A DNA stretch of 39,482 nt. Origin: Lachnospiraceae bacterium. GTDB taxonomy: Bacteria; Bacillota; Clostridia; Lachnospirales; Lachnospiraceae. A program made the translations under genes and the position numbers. Of this stretch, positions 24,038 to 32,358 are shown one piece after another. How positions within the stretch are numbered: the stretch's first letter is position 1; every line of letters begins with the position of its first letter. Under the pieces are notes generated by a model. The model worked only from the letters and a program-made list of their open reading frames with translations. It was not told where the DNA came from and did no database searches. The stretch covers positions 1 to 39,482 of the forward strand of contig JAILMB010000129.1 in NCBI GenBank assembly GCA_024692825.1, in the 5' to 3' direction.

Positions 24038-25670
24038 AATATTAAAAAAATGTGTAAACTTCATATTTTCGGGGATACTGCTTTGGATTTGGGTATGTCT
24101 GTTATTTGGCCATATTTCTTCCGGAGAGGAGTATACGTACTATTCCATAGCAGGGAAGGACTTTATTTCTTATCACATTCCAAATCTAGTTTTTTTGCTT
24201 TGCTGGATAGGGATTTTTCTTCTGATTTGGCTGAGGAGATTTCATTTCTTATCACAGGAAAAAAGGAAATTCCTGCCCTGGAAAAAAGAACTTTTCATCT
24301 GGATGGCAGTCTTTGGTGTAGTGGAAATTTTTTATACTGTAAATGTGTTTTTTTACGGAGGACTTGATACCCAGTCTGCGATGATTGATGCATCAGAGTT
24401 TATTAAGGGAAATCTGGATCCTATCTATCATATCCATTATCTGGGTCAGTGCCCAAACAATCTCTATTTGCATTTTTTATACGTGGTAGCTTACGAAGTA
24501 GGAAGCTTAATAGGAATTGATGGTTATGTGATTATGGTTGCAGTAACTGTGATTGGAAACATCCTTTCTGTAGTGTTAGCAGGAGATGTACTGCATCGAT
24601 TGTTTCATAACAGACTATTGTGTCGATTGGCTATGATTCTTGGAGGGTTGCTTTTATTTTTCACACCTTTTTCCATTATGCCCTATACGGACATTCTTTC
24701 GGTTTGGATTCCCATACTGATTTTTGATGTCTATGTATGGGTTGAGCAGGAGCAAAAAAGTGATGTAGTAAAGTGGCTTCTCATAGGGTTGTTAGCCTTC
24801 CATTTTTATTATTTGAAAGCATTGAATGTGATTATATTCCTTGGAATCGTAGCGTGTCATATTATCAGTGCCAAAAGAATTGACGTAAAAAAGATTCTTA
24901 TATTTCTACTTTCTATGGTAGTTGTGTTTGGTAGCGTTTCCTTGGCACATAAAGGTGTTTCTTCTTTTATGAAGTACGAACCAAATGAAGAAACCGCTTT
25001 ACCTATGGGCTATTATTTAATTACAGGAATGGATGTTTATACCTACGGTGGATTTTCATTTGAATCTGTAAACCGTATGGAGGAATTTGATTCTCAAGAA
25101 AAGAAAAATAAAGAGGCGTTTCGAATCCTTCAGGAGAGGATAGATGAATTTGGACTTTTGGGATATGGAAAGCATTTTAAAAATAAAACCATTTTGTTCT
25201 TTGGGGACGGTTCTTATGGATGGGGTTACAATGTATCCATGTTGGGTAAGGTTTTAGATAGTGATTCAAAGATTACCCTATTTATGCGGAATTTATTTTA
25301 TCCCTCTGAAAAGTACCTCTTTTCTGAAACGGGAAGTGGATATGGAAAATACTTTTTGATCTATTGCGGAGTGGCCCAGTTTATTCTAATAGGGTTGTGG
25401 TTTTTTATGTCCATTTATGGATTCTCTAAAAAAAGAGAGGACAATCCATTTGGCTTGGTTTTAGAGATGACTTTTATTGGCGTGTTTCTCTTTTGCATGT
25501 TATTTGAAATGAGTACGAGACTCCTGTTAAGCTATTTGCCACTTTTTGTGGTACTAGGAGCTTTGGGTCTGAATGTGTTCCAAAATAATTTGAAGAGAGC
25601 TACCGGTATGGCAGAAACAAGAAGGGTAGCTGCCACAAGACAAAAGGTAGATGGAATAACTCCAATGTAG
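24027..25670 (+). CDS. GT-C-like membrane glycosyltransferase (second of a pair)
   Basis: A 547-residue relative of the protein at 19955-21547. The shared order is FYGGLDTQSAMIDASEF (109-125) with Asp114, GQCPNNLYLHFLY (140-152), and IMPYTDILSVW (217-227), followed by FYYLKALNVI near 260. The C-terminal helix LLSYLPLFVVLGALGLNVF matches ISMLPVFFVMAGVGCSKMI of its partner, but the gene runs on for about 25 more codons that are antisense to the opposing acyltransferase gene. TTG 24027 with AAAGGA 7 bases upstream is the start; the preceding gene ends 11 bases into it. It probably adds a lipid-linked sugar outside the membrane; donor and acceptor are unknown. Confidence 0.73.
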   Translation: MLNRILKKCVNFIFSGILLWIWVCLLFGHISSGEEYTYYSIAGKDFISYHIPNLVFLLCWIGIFLLIWLRRFHFLSQEKRKFLPWKKELFIWMAVFGVVEIFYTVNVFFYGGLDTQSAMIDASEFIKGNLDPIYHIHYLGQCPNNLYLHFLYVVAYEVGSLIGIDGYVIMVAVTVIGNILSVVLAGDVLHRLFHNRLLCRLAMILGGLLLFFTPFSIMPYTDILSVWIPILIFDVYVWVEQEQKSDVVKWLLIGLLAFHFYYLKALNVIIFLGIVACHIISAKRIDVKKILIFLLSMVVVFGSVSLAHKGVSSFMKYEPNEETALPMGYYLITGMDVYTYGGFSFESVNRMEEFDSQEKKNKEAFRILQERIDEFGLLGYGKHFKNKTILFFGDGSYGWGYNVSMLGKVLDSDSKITLFMRNLFYPSEKYLFSETGSGYGKYFLIYCGVAQFILIGLWFFMSIYGFSKKREDNPFGLVLEMTFIGVFLFCMLFEMSTRLLLSYLPLFVVLGALGLNVFQNNLKRATGMAETRRVAATRQKVDGITPM

Positions 25671-26620
25671 GGATGGAAAAAAGTAAATACAGGCGTTAGG
25701 CTTTCACGTATGGGAGTTTCAATTAAATAAACTCCAAAAACAAGGGAGGAAGCCTTCCATAGAAGCAGTGCTCTTTTTTCGGAAAGGGTGCTGTTTGTTT
25801 TTTTACAACGAAATAGCACAAAGATAAAAATCACAAAGAGACTCATAAGAGAACTTTGGAAGATACCTTTGTTAAAGGAGGTAAATTCCTCTGGTGGCAA
25901 AGCGTAGATTTTTGTAAAGAGATAGGTCAAACAAAGACCAATCATTCCTGAGATTGCCAAAGGAGTTCTATACTTTTCTTTTAAATCCTGGAAGGAAAGC
26001 AAAGTCCCGAAGTAATATCCCATAAGTGGATAGAAGATAATGTTTTCTAAAAATGGGATAGAAAAACTGCCATTAAGACTAAACCCTTTGATCCAAAGTG
26101 AAATGACGTTTGGAAGGGTTCCAAGAATGAGATACAAAAGAAAAAGATAGATATAGTGAACTGGTTTCATACCGCTTACAAGAATTCGCAATAAAGGCAG
26201 ACATAGTAAATATGCCAAATAGGCATAGAGATACCAGTAGGATGGTAGAATCTGAGCTGAAAAAAAGGTGGAAAAAAATTCTGAAAGGGAGTAGTGATAG
26301 GTTCCTGTTCCACTTTTATATAGATACATAGCAATGGAAAAGACGACTAAAATCAAAGTCATTTTAAAAATGCGTTTTGAAAAAAGCTCCTTTAGAGATT
26401 CGTTGCGACCTAATAAAAGAGCCCCGGATATCATGAAAAATAAAGGAACGGGAAGTTCACTTGTAATAATCGAAAGAAGGTATCCAAAGAATTTTTCCAT
26501 GGAGGACTGTGTATAGGCATAGACTAAAACTCCATGTTTTCCAGTGTGATTATAAATAACGCAAAAGATTGCGAGTATACGTAAAAAATCGAAATAGGAT
26601 TGGCGAGTACTTTTTTGCAA
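25532..26620 (-). CDS. Acyltransferase family 3 membrane protein
   Basis: A 362-residue polytopic protein opening SYFDFLRILAIFCVIYNHTG (His25), then LPVPLFFMISGALLLGRNE and FSKRIFKMTLILVVFS, all standard for acyltransferase family 3 of the WcsT/YfiQ-like group. The start is TTG 26620 with AAGGAG 7 bases upstream; a TTG eight codons earlier lies within or before that site and is unlikely. An extended -10 promoter lies at 26654-26662. Its last 139 bp run antisense to the end of the GT-C-like gene, and those codons include its final membrane helix, so they are real coding sequence. It closes the surface-polymer locus. Confidence 0.84.
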   Translation of the reverse strand: MQKSTRQSYFDFLRILAIFCVIYNHTGKHGVLVYAYTQSSMEKFFGYLLSIITSELPVPLFFMISGALLLGRNESLKELFSKRIFKMTLILVVFSIAMYLYKSGTGTYHYSLSEFFSTFFSAQILPSYWYLYAYLAYLLCLPLLRILVSGMKPVHYIYLFLLYLILGTLPNVISLWIKGFSLNGSFSIPFLENIIFYPLMGYYFGTLLSFQDLKEKYRTPLAISGMIGLCLTYLFTKIYALPPEEFTSFNKGIFQSSLMSLFVIFIFVLFRCKKTNSTLSEKRALLLWKASSLVFGVYLIETPIRESLTPVFTFFHPYIGVIPSTFCLVAATLLVSAIPVALFKLFWNTFRPKAPSTTKSGK

Positions 26621-26653
26621 AATAGAATCTCCTTTGTGCCTCAAACTTTTTTT

Positions 26654-26662
26654 ATTATAGCA
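26654..26662 (-). promoter_or_regulatory. Extended -10 promoter for the acyltransferase at 25532-26620
   Basis: On the minus strand the sequence reads TGCTATAAT: a perfect -10 box (26654-26659) with the TGn extension. No convincing -35 box is present at 17 bp, which is common for extended -10 promoters. The leader would be about 27 bases and contains the AAGGAG ribosome-binding site. Confidence 0.5.
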
Positions 26663-26696
26663 TAGGAAAATGGCAATTTCCTTTTTATCATATCCG

Positions 26697-26725
26697 TTGG
26701 ATATATTTTAAAAATATGATATAAA
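26697..26725 (+). promoter_or_regulatory. Predicted SigA promoter for pgcA
   Basis: TTGGAT (26697-26702) and TATAAA (26720-26725) are 17 bp apart, with a TGn extension directly before the -10 box. The leader would be about 30 bases and contains AAGGAGA before the ATG at 26763. This is the only good promoter upstream of the pgcA-GT2-tocopherol-cyclase-like group. Confidence 0.65.
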
Positions 26726-26762
26726 TATATAGTGGATTTAATAAAACAAAAAGGAGATTATT

Positions 26763-28484
26763 ATGTCATATAAAGAGATTTACAATCAGTGGTGCACAGA
26801 TGAGTATTTTGATGAAAAGACAAGAGAAGAGTTAAAGGCTCTTACAGATGAAAAAGAAATCGAAGATCGTTTTTATCGTTCTTTGGAATTTGGTACCGGT
26901 GGACTTCGTGGTGTAATTGGAGCAGGTACAAACCGTATGAATATTTACACCGTTCGCCAGGCTACACAGGGTCTTGCTAATTATATTATTTCTCAGGGAG
27001 GACAGGATAAGGGTGTCGCTATTGCTTATGATAGCCGAATCATGTCTCCTGAATTTTCAAAAGAAGCAGCACTTTGCTTAAATGCAAATGGAATTAAGAC
27101 TTATCGTTTTGAATCTCTTCGCCCTACACCAGAACTTTCATTTGCTGTTAGGGAATTAGGTTGTATCGCAGGTATTGTTGTTACAGCCAGTCATAATCCT
27201 CGTGAATATAATGGATACAAAGTTTATTGGGAGGATGGAGCACAGATTACACCTCCTCACGATAAAAATATCTTAGCAGAGGTAGCAAAGGTTACAGATT
27301 TACATACCTGTAAAACTATGAGCCGTGAGGAAGCTAGAGAAAAAGGCCTATATGTAAATATCGGAGAGAAAATTGATGATTTATACATGAAGGAATTAAA
27401 GAAACAGTCCATCCATCCAGATGTAATCCGCGAGATGGCAAAAGACTTTACCATTGTTTATACACCATTAAATGGTACTGGAAACAAGCCAGTTCGTCGT
27501 GTATTAAAGGAACTTGGTTTCGAGAAAGTTTATGTTGTACGTGAGCAGGAAGCTCCAGATGGAAACTTCCCTACCTTACCTTATCCAAATCCAGAAGATC
27601 CAAATGCATACAAGTTGGCATTAGAGCTTGCAAAGGAAGTAGATGCAGATATTATTTTGGCAACAGATCCTGATGCAGATCGTCTAGGAGTTTATTGTAA
27701 GGATACAAAGACCGGGGAATATGTTTCCTTTACAGGAAATATGTCAGGTATGTTAATTGCTGAGTACATCTTAAGAGAACGTACCTTAGAAAAGACAATG
27801 CCACCTCATCCAGCATTGGTTGAGACTATTGTTACAACAGATATGGCAAAGGTCATTGCAGCTGATTATAACGTTCATCTTATTGAAGTATTAACAGGAT
27901 TTAAGTTCATTGGTGAGCAGATTAAATTCTTCGAAGAAAACCAGAGTTATCACTATGTATTTGGTTTGGAAGAATCTTATGGCTGCCTGGCAGGAACCTA
28001 TGCAAGAGATAAGGATGCCTGTGTTGCTGTTATGTTGCTTTGCGAAGTTGCAGCATTTTATAAAAAGCAGGGAAAGACTCTTTGGGATGCTATGCTTGAT
28101 ATGTATGAAAAGTATGGATATTTCAAAGAAGGACTTCATACTATTACCTTAAAGGGTATGGATGGAGCTAATCAGATTAAAGCTATGATGGACAAGGCTC
28201 GTCAGAATCCTCCAATGGAATTGGCAGGTCTTAAGGTAGAAGCTGTAAGAGACTATACAAAGGATGAAAGAAAAGACTGTAAGACCGGAGCGGTTACAGC
28301 TACAGGATTGCCAAATTCCAATGTATTGTACTATGAGCTTTCAAATAATTCATGGTGCTGTATTCGTCCTTCTGGAACAGAGCCAAAGATTAAGTTCTAC
28401 TTCGGTGTGAAGGGTGAGTCTCTAGAAGACAGCGAAAAGAAATTGGATGCATTAAGAGATGCATTAATTCAGTTTATGGAGTAA
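26763..28484 (+). CDS. pgcA: Phospho-sugar mutase (phosphoglucomutase/phosphomannomutase)
   Basis: A 573-residue alpha-D-phosphohexomutase, the length of the PgcA (YhxB) type. All four functional loops are present: the phosphoserine loop TASHNP (141-146, Ser143), the metal loop DPDADR (302-307), the sugar-binding loop GLEESYG (401-407) and the phosphate-binding RPSGTEPKIKFY near residue 547. It interconverts hexose 1- and 6-phosphates in the cytosol, feeding UDP-glucose for glycolipid anchors and, if it acts on mannose, GDP-mannose for the Gmd pathway at the left edge. It has its own promoter and a strong AAGGAGA site. The next gene starts 2 bp after its stop. PgcA is the best symbol, though glucose versus mannose preference cannot be read from sequence. 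Confidence 0.93.
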   Translation: MSYKEIYNQWCTDEYFDEKTREELKALTDEKEIEDRFYRSLEFGTGGLRGVIGAGTNRMNIYTVRQATQGLANYIISQGGQDKGVAIAYDSRIMSPEFSKEAALCLNANGIKTYRFESLRPTPELSFAVRELGCIAGIVVTASHNPREYNGYKVYWEDGAQITPPHDKNILAEVAKVTDLHTCKTMSREEAREKGLYVNIGEKIDDLYMKELKKQSIHPDVIREMAKDFTIVYTPLNGTGNKPVRRVLKELGFEKVYVVREQEAPDGNFPTLPYPNPEDPNAYKLALELAKEVDADIILATDPDADRLGVYCKDTKTGEYVSFTGNMSGMLIAEYILRERTLEKTMPPHPALVETIVTTDMAKVIAADYNVHLIEVLTGFKFIGEQIKFFEENQSYHYVFGLEESYGCLAGTYARDKDACVAVMLLCEVAAFYKKQGKTLWDAMLDMYEKYGYFKEGLHTITLKGMDGANQIKAMMDKARQNPPMELAGLKVEAVRDYTKDERKDCKTGAVTATGLPNSNVLYYELSNNSWCCIRPSGTEPKIKFYFGVKGESLEDSEKKLDALRDALIQFME

Positions 28485-28486
28485 TC

Positions 28487-29443
28487 ATGAAAAAAACACT
28501 AACCTTAGTGGTACCAGCTTATAATGAACAAGAGGCGTTACCGATTTTCTACGATGAGGCAATGCGAGTATATGAGACATCTCTTAAGGATAAAGTGGAA
28601 TTAGAATTTTTATTCATTGATGATGGATCAAAAGACGATACAATGGCAGTGATTCATAAGCTTAATGAATCAGATCATCGAGTGCACTATGTTTCCTTTT
28701 CCAGAAACTTTGGGAAGGAAGCAGCAATCTATGCCGGTCTTGAGAATGCAGCCGGAGAATATGTAGCGATTTTAGATGCGGATTTACAGGATCCGCCGGC
28801 ACTACTTCCGGAAATGCTTCGCATTGTAGAAGAAGAACACTATGACTGTGTAGGTTCCCGTAGAGTAACAAGAAAGGGAGAACCACCCATTCGTTCGTTC
28901 TTTGCCAGACAGTTTTATAAGTTGATGGGAAAGATATCTCAAACTGAAATTGTAGACGGCGCTAGAGATTTTCAGCTTATGAATAAAAAAGTAGTAAATG
29001 CGATTTTATCCATGGGAGAATACAATCGATTCTCCAAAGGAATCTTTGGTTGGATCGGGTTTAAAAAGAAATGGTTAGAATATGAAAATATTGAGCGTGC
29101 AGCTGGAGAGACCAAATGGTCTTTTTGGAAACTGTTTATTTACGCTTTAGATGGAATTATTGCTTTTTCAACAGCTCCACTAATTGTCTCATCTGTTATG
29201 GGTGTGGTGATGTGTCTGGTAGCGTTTTTGGCAATCATATTCATTATTGTTCGAACCCTTATTTTTGGTGATCCCACTTCAGGCTGGCCATCTATGGTTT
29301 GTATTATTGTATTAATAGCGGGTATTCAGCTTTTAAGCATTGGTATTTTAGGACAGTATATGGCAAAGACCTATTTGGAAACAAAGAATCGTCCAAAGTA
29401 TCTTATTGAGGAAGCAAAGTTAAAAGACAAAGAGGTTTTATAA
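28487..29443 (+). CDS. GtrB-like polyprenyl-phosphate glycosyltransferase (GT2)
   Basis: A 318-residue membrane-anchored GT2 enzyme. The N-terminal domain has TLVVPAYNEQEALP, FIDDGSKDDT (43-52), SRNFGKEAAIYAGL (72-85) and the metal site DADLQDPP (97-104), a set typical of GtrB/YkcC/ArnC-like enzymes. Two C-terminal membrane helices follow (about residues 225-305). Such proteins load glucose or another hexose onto undecaprenyl phosphate at the inner face; a GtrA-type flippase and a GT-C enzyme then use it outside. It starts 2 bp after pgcA, which would supply hexose 1-phosphate, so a glucosyl carrier is the likely product; this is inference. It could feed the GT-C-like enzymes of the preceding locus. 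Confidence 0.88.
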   Translation: MKKTLTLVVPAYNEQEALPIFYDEAMRVYETSLKDKVELEFLFIDDGSKDDTMAVIHKLNESDHRVHYVSFSRNFGKEAAIYAGLENAAGEYVAILDADLQDPPALLPEMLRIVEEEHYDCVGSRRVTRKGEPPIRSFFARQFYKLMGKISQTEIVDGARDFQLMNKKVVNAILSMGEYNRFSKGIFGWIGFKKKWLEYENIERAAGETKWSFWKLFIYALDGIIAFSTAPLIVSSVMGVVMCLVAFLAIIFIIVRTLIFGDPTSGWPSMVCIIVLIAGIQLLSIGILGQYMAKTYLETKNRPKYLIEEAKLKDKEVL

Positions 29444-29455
29444 AGGAGGCGTTAT

Positions 29456-30799
29456 ATGCCAATTCCGAAAATCGATATAGAAAAATCGAAAGAAGCGCTA
29501 CAAAAGGCAGCAGGGACTGTTAGCGAAAAAGTGTCAGAGGCAGCAGGAACAGTTTCCGGGAAGGTAAGTGAGACTTTAGAAAGCGTTGGAAATGATAATG
29601 GATTTAACCATCCAGACGAGTTCCGCGATGGCTTTATGCTACATGGAGCCCTGGCAAAAGAAGGATACGATTGGTGGTGGCATTCATTTACCGGTCACAA
29701 TGTAAAAACTGGAGAAGAGAAGGCTTTCTTTATTGAGTTTTTTACCATTAATCCGGAATTAGGCGGAGACGAGCCTGTTTTTGGTCAAATGCCGGGAAAC
29801 AAGGAAGCAGGGATTCGCCCAAGCTATATGATGGTAAAGGCTGGAGCCTGGGGCGAAGATGCAGCTCAGTTACATCGATTCTTTGGTTGGGACCATGTAA
29901 CGGTAAAAGATGAAGTTCCTTTTATGATTAGTGCAGATGAGTGCTTCTGTTCGGAAACCAGAACCATGGGACGAATTGAACTCTCCGATGTGGATGTGAA
30001 GAATCATCCAGAGTATTTATCCGATGCAGGAAAGATGTTCTGGGATTTACAGATTGATAAAAAGATTGCCTTTAATGTTGGATATGGTGCTGGTTGGGCA
30101 CTTCGTGAAATGGAAGCGTTCCAAATGTTTTGGCATGCCCAAGGAATGAAGACGGCATATTCTGGAACAGTTATTTGGAATGGCGAAGAATACAAGGTTA
30201 CCCCGGAAGATTGCTATGGATATGCGGATAAGAATTGGGGAAGTGATTTCACCAGCCCTTGGATTTGGCTTACTTCGAACAATATGGTTAGTAAACTAAC
30301 AGGAAAACGACTAGAGAATTCCGTAATTGATATTGGAGGAGGTCGTCCGAAGGTTGGCCCATTTGCCATTGAAGGAAAATTACTATCTGCTTTATGGTAT
30401 GAGGGACAGCCACTAGAGTTTAATTTCTCAAAGTTTTGGACTCTTACAAAGACAAAGTTTAAGATTCAGGATAAAAAAGAGCGTATTGTTTGGCATGTAG
30501 ATCAGGAAACACCTATGCATAAGATTAAGGTGGAAATCTCCTGCCAGAAAAAAGATATGCTTAAGATTCGTTATGAATCACCAGACGGAGGATTTCGACA
30601 TACAGATCTTTGGAATGGTGGAAATGGTGAAGGAACCATTCAGTTATACAAGAAGAACATCTCAGTTAAGAATAAATGGGAATGGGAACTTGTAGATGAT
30701 ATTGAAGTAAAAAATGTGGGCTGTGAATATGGTGAGTATCCGAAAGGAACGGTTGAACCGGAGGTGCCCAAAGAATTAAAAGATAAATTTAAAAAATAA
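29456..30799 (+). CDS. Tocopherol-cyclase-like protein with N-terminal amphipathic repeats
   Basis: A 447-residue protein without a signal peptide. From about residue 58 it resembles the tocopherol cyclase family (Pfam Tocopherol_cycl, which includes plant VTE1): FMLHGALAKEGYDWWWHSF, an acidic beta-rich middle, and YGYADKNWGSDFTSPWIWL (254-272), the family's most conserved segment. The first 45 residues carry two adjacent 11-residue repeats, AAGTVSEKVSE (18-28) and AAGTVSGKVSE (29-39), as in membrane- or lipid-droplet-binding amphipathic helices. The real substrate in an anaerobe that makes no tocopherol is unknown; a prenyl lipid or a structural, lipid-binding role is possible. AAAGGAGG precedes the start. 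It is last in the pgcA group, and a hairpin follows. Confidence 0.78.
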   Translation: MPIPKIDIEKSKEALQKAAGTVSEKVSEAAGTVSGKVSETLESVGNDNGFNHPDEFRDGFMLHGALAKEGYDWWWHSFTGHNVKTGEEKAFFIEFFTINPELGGDEPVFGQMPGNKEAGIRPSYMMVKAGAWGEDAAQLHRFFGWDHVTVKDEVPFMISADECFCSETRTMGRIELSDVDVKNHPEYLSDAGKMFWDLQIDKKIAFNVGYGAGWALREMEAFQMFWHAQGMKTAYSGTVIWNGEEYKVTPEDCYGYADKNWGSDFTSPWIWLTSNNMVSKLTGKRLENSVIDIGGGRPKVGPFAIEGKLLSALWYEGQPLEFNFSKFWTLTKTKFKIQDKKERIVWHVDQETPMHKIKVEISCQKKDMLKIRYESPDGGFRHTDLWNGGNGEGTIQLYKKNISVKNKWEWELVDDIEVKNVGCEYGEYPKGTVEPEVPKELKDKFKK

Positions 30800-30803
30800 A
30801 ATG

Positions 30804-30830
30804 AAGAGGAGGCTATTTTAGCTTCCTCTT
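30804..30830 (+). terminator. Hairpin after the tocopherol-cyclase-like gene
   Basis: AAGAGGAGGCTA and TAGCTTCCTCTT form a 12-bp stem (one G-U pair) with a TTT loop. Only a short, broken T-run follows, so termination may be partial. It lies 5 bp after the stop at 30799 and ends about 20 bp before the pepD start, so it separates the two genes. Confidence 0.55.
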
Positions 30831-30851
30831 TAGAACTTTAAAGGAGAACAC

Positions 30852-32300
30852 ATGGACGTATTAAATTTAGAACCAAAGGAAGTATTTCGTTATTTTAAGG
30901 AGATGTCTGATATCCCCAGACCATCCTATAAAGAAAAGGCAATCAGTGATTATTTGGTAGCTTTTGCAAAAGAGCATCAGTTGGAATATTACCAGGATAA
31001 GCTGTTTAATGTCATTATGATTAAGGAAGCAAGTGTTGGATATGAAGATAAGCCGGCAATCATTTTACAGGGCCATATGGATATGGTCTGTGAAACAGCT
31101 CCAGATTGTACCAAGGACATGGACAAAGAGGGATTAGATCTAGAGGTGGAAGGAGACTTTTTATCTGCAAAGGGAACTACTCTTGGAGCAGATGATGGTA
31201 TTGCAGTAGCTTATGCATTAGCTCTCTTATCTGATGAGACACTAAAACATCCTCGCCTTGAGTTTGTTTGTACGGTATCTGAAGAAGTGGGCATGGATGG
31301 AGCAAGAGAAATTGATTGTTCTATGTTAAAGGGAAAACTTCTTTTAAACATGGATAATGAAAAAGAAGGACAGGTATTAGCTAGTTGTGCCGGCGGTGGT
31401 ACTGCTCGTATTACCTTCCCGGTTTCAAGAGAAAAGAGTCTTTCTGGCGATGAAGTTGCAGTAGAGATTTCACTGCTTGGTGGACGTGGTGGACACTCTG
31501 GAGATGAGATTGATAAAGGTAGAGGAAATGCTTCTATCTTAATGGGAAGAATTCTTCGCCACGTTGCTACAGTTTCAGACTTTAAGCTTATATCTGTTAC
31601 AGGAGGAAGCAAGGATAATGCCATTCCTCGTGAGGCAAGAGTACAAATTGCTCTTTCCAAAGCAAATGTGGAAGCAGTGAAAAAGGCAGTGGCAACCTCT
31701 TCAGAAGAAATCGCTTTAGAATTTGCAAAAACAGATAGTGGATTACATGCCACCTGCGAAGAGACAGAAGCAAAATTTGCACCATTTACGAAAGAAGTCA
31801 GTGATCAGTATATGTTATTACTTGCTTCATTACCAAATGGTATCCGAAGAATGTCTAGAGATATTGAGGGATTGGTAGAGACTTCTTTAAATTTAGGTAT
31901 TAACAATACAGAAGAAGATAAGGTAGTGATTGGATATTCTGTAAGAAGTTCTGTTGGCAGCTCCTATACAGCCCTTGTAGAAAAACTAAAGTTTATCTGT
32001 GAAGGTATGGGCTGCAAGGTAGAGATGTACGGCGAATACCCGGCATGGGAATTTGTTGAGGGGTCAAAATTCCGCGAAAAATTACAGAAGGTATATAAAG
32101 ATATGTTTGGTGAAGAATTAAAGATTTGTGCCATTCATGCAGGAGTAGAATGTGGTCTTTTGTCTGCGAAGATCGAAGGATTAGATGCAATCTCTATGGG
32201 ACCAAACATCTATGACATCCATACTCCAGATGAGCGTTTATCCATTTCTTCAGCAAAGCGCGGCTATGAGTTCGTTCGAAAAGTAATTGAGGAGATTTAG
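30852..32300 (+). CDS. pepD: Aminoacyl-histidine dipeptidase (peptidase family M20C)
   Basis: A 482-residue cytosolic metallopeptidase of the M20 family, the normal length for PepD. Metal ligands and catalytic residues are visible: QGHMDMV (His75, Asp77), LGADDGIAVAYAL (Asp114), TVSEEVGMDGA (Glu144 and Glu145), NMDNE (Asp168) and the C-terminal AIHAGVECGLL (a His ligand). GGHSGDEIDKGRGNA marks the dimerisation lid domain. It cleaves Xaa-His and other dipeptides taken up during growth on peptides. An AAGGAGA site precedes the ATG. The hairpin upstream separates it from the previous gene, and no clear promoter was found in the short gap. Confidence 0.93.
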   Translation: MDVLNLEPKEVFRYFKEMSDIPRPSYKEKAISDYLVAFAKEHQLEYYQDKLFNVIMIKEASVGYEDKPAIILQGHMDMVCETAPDCTKDMDKEGLDLEVEGDFLSAKGTTLGADDGIAVAYALALLSDETLKHPRLEFVCTVSEEVGMDGAREIDCSMLKGKLLLNMDNEKEGQVLASCAGGGTARITFPVSREKSLSGDEVAVEISLLGGRGGHSGDEIDKGRGNASILMGRILRHVATVSDFKLISVTGGSKDNAIPREARVQIALSKANVEAVKKAVATSSEEIALEFAKTDSGLHATCEETEAKFAPFTKEVSDQYMLLLASLPNGIRRMSRDIEGLVETSLNLGINNTEEDKVVIGYSVRSSVGSSYTALVEKLKFICEGMGCKVEMYGEYPAWEFVEGSKFREKLQKVYKDMFGEELKICAIHAGVECGLLSAKIEGLDAISMGPNIYDIHTPDERLSISSAKRGYEFVRKVIEEI

Positions 32301-32315
32301 GATTTCCTTTATACT
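32287..32315 (+). promoter_or_regulatory. Predicted SigA promoter for the phosphofructokinase gene
   Basis: TTGAGG (32287-32292) and TATACT (32310-32315) are 17 bp apart, overlapping the end of pepD. The leader would be about 35 bases with GGGAGG before the ATG at 32359. Both boxes deviate slightly from consensus. Confidence 0.45.
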
Positions 32316-32358
32316 TTAAGTGATATGAAAAAGAAGGTAATGTTGGGAGGTATTTTCT

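Noticed and set aside
26662-26685. AGGAAA-7-TTTCCT inverted repeat between the acyltransferase and pgcA as a terminator or operator.
   Set aside because: The stem is only six AT-rich pairs between two divergent genes where no terminator is expected; the poly-T is short. An operator is possible but unsupported.
31211-31753. A 180-codon open frame on the minus strand inside pepD.
   Set aside because: It is fully antisense to well-conserved M20 peptidase motifs, has no ribosome-binding site and its translation has the Ser/Pro/Leu-rich look of a shadow frame.
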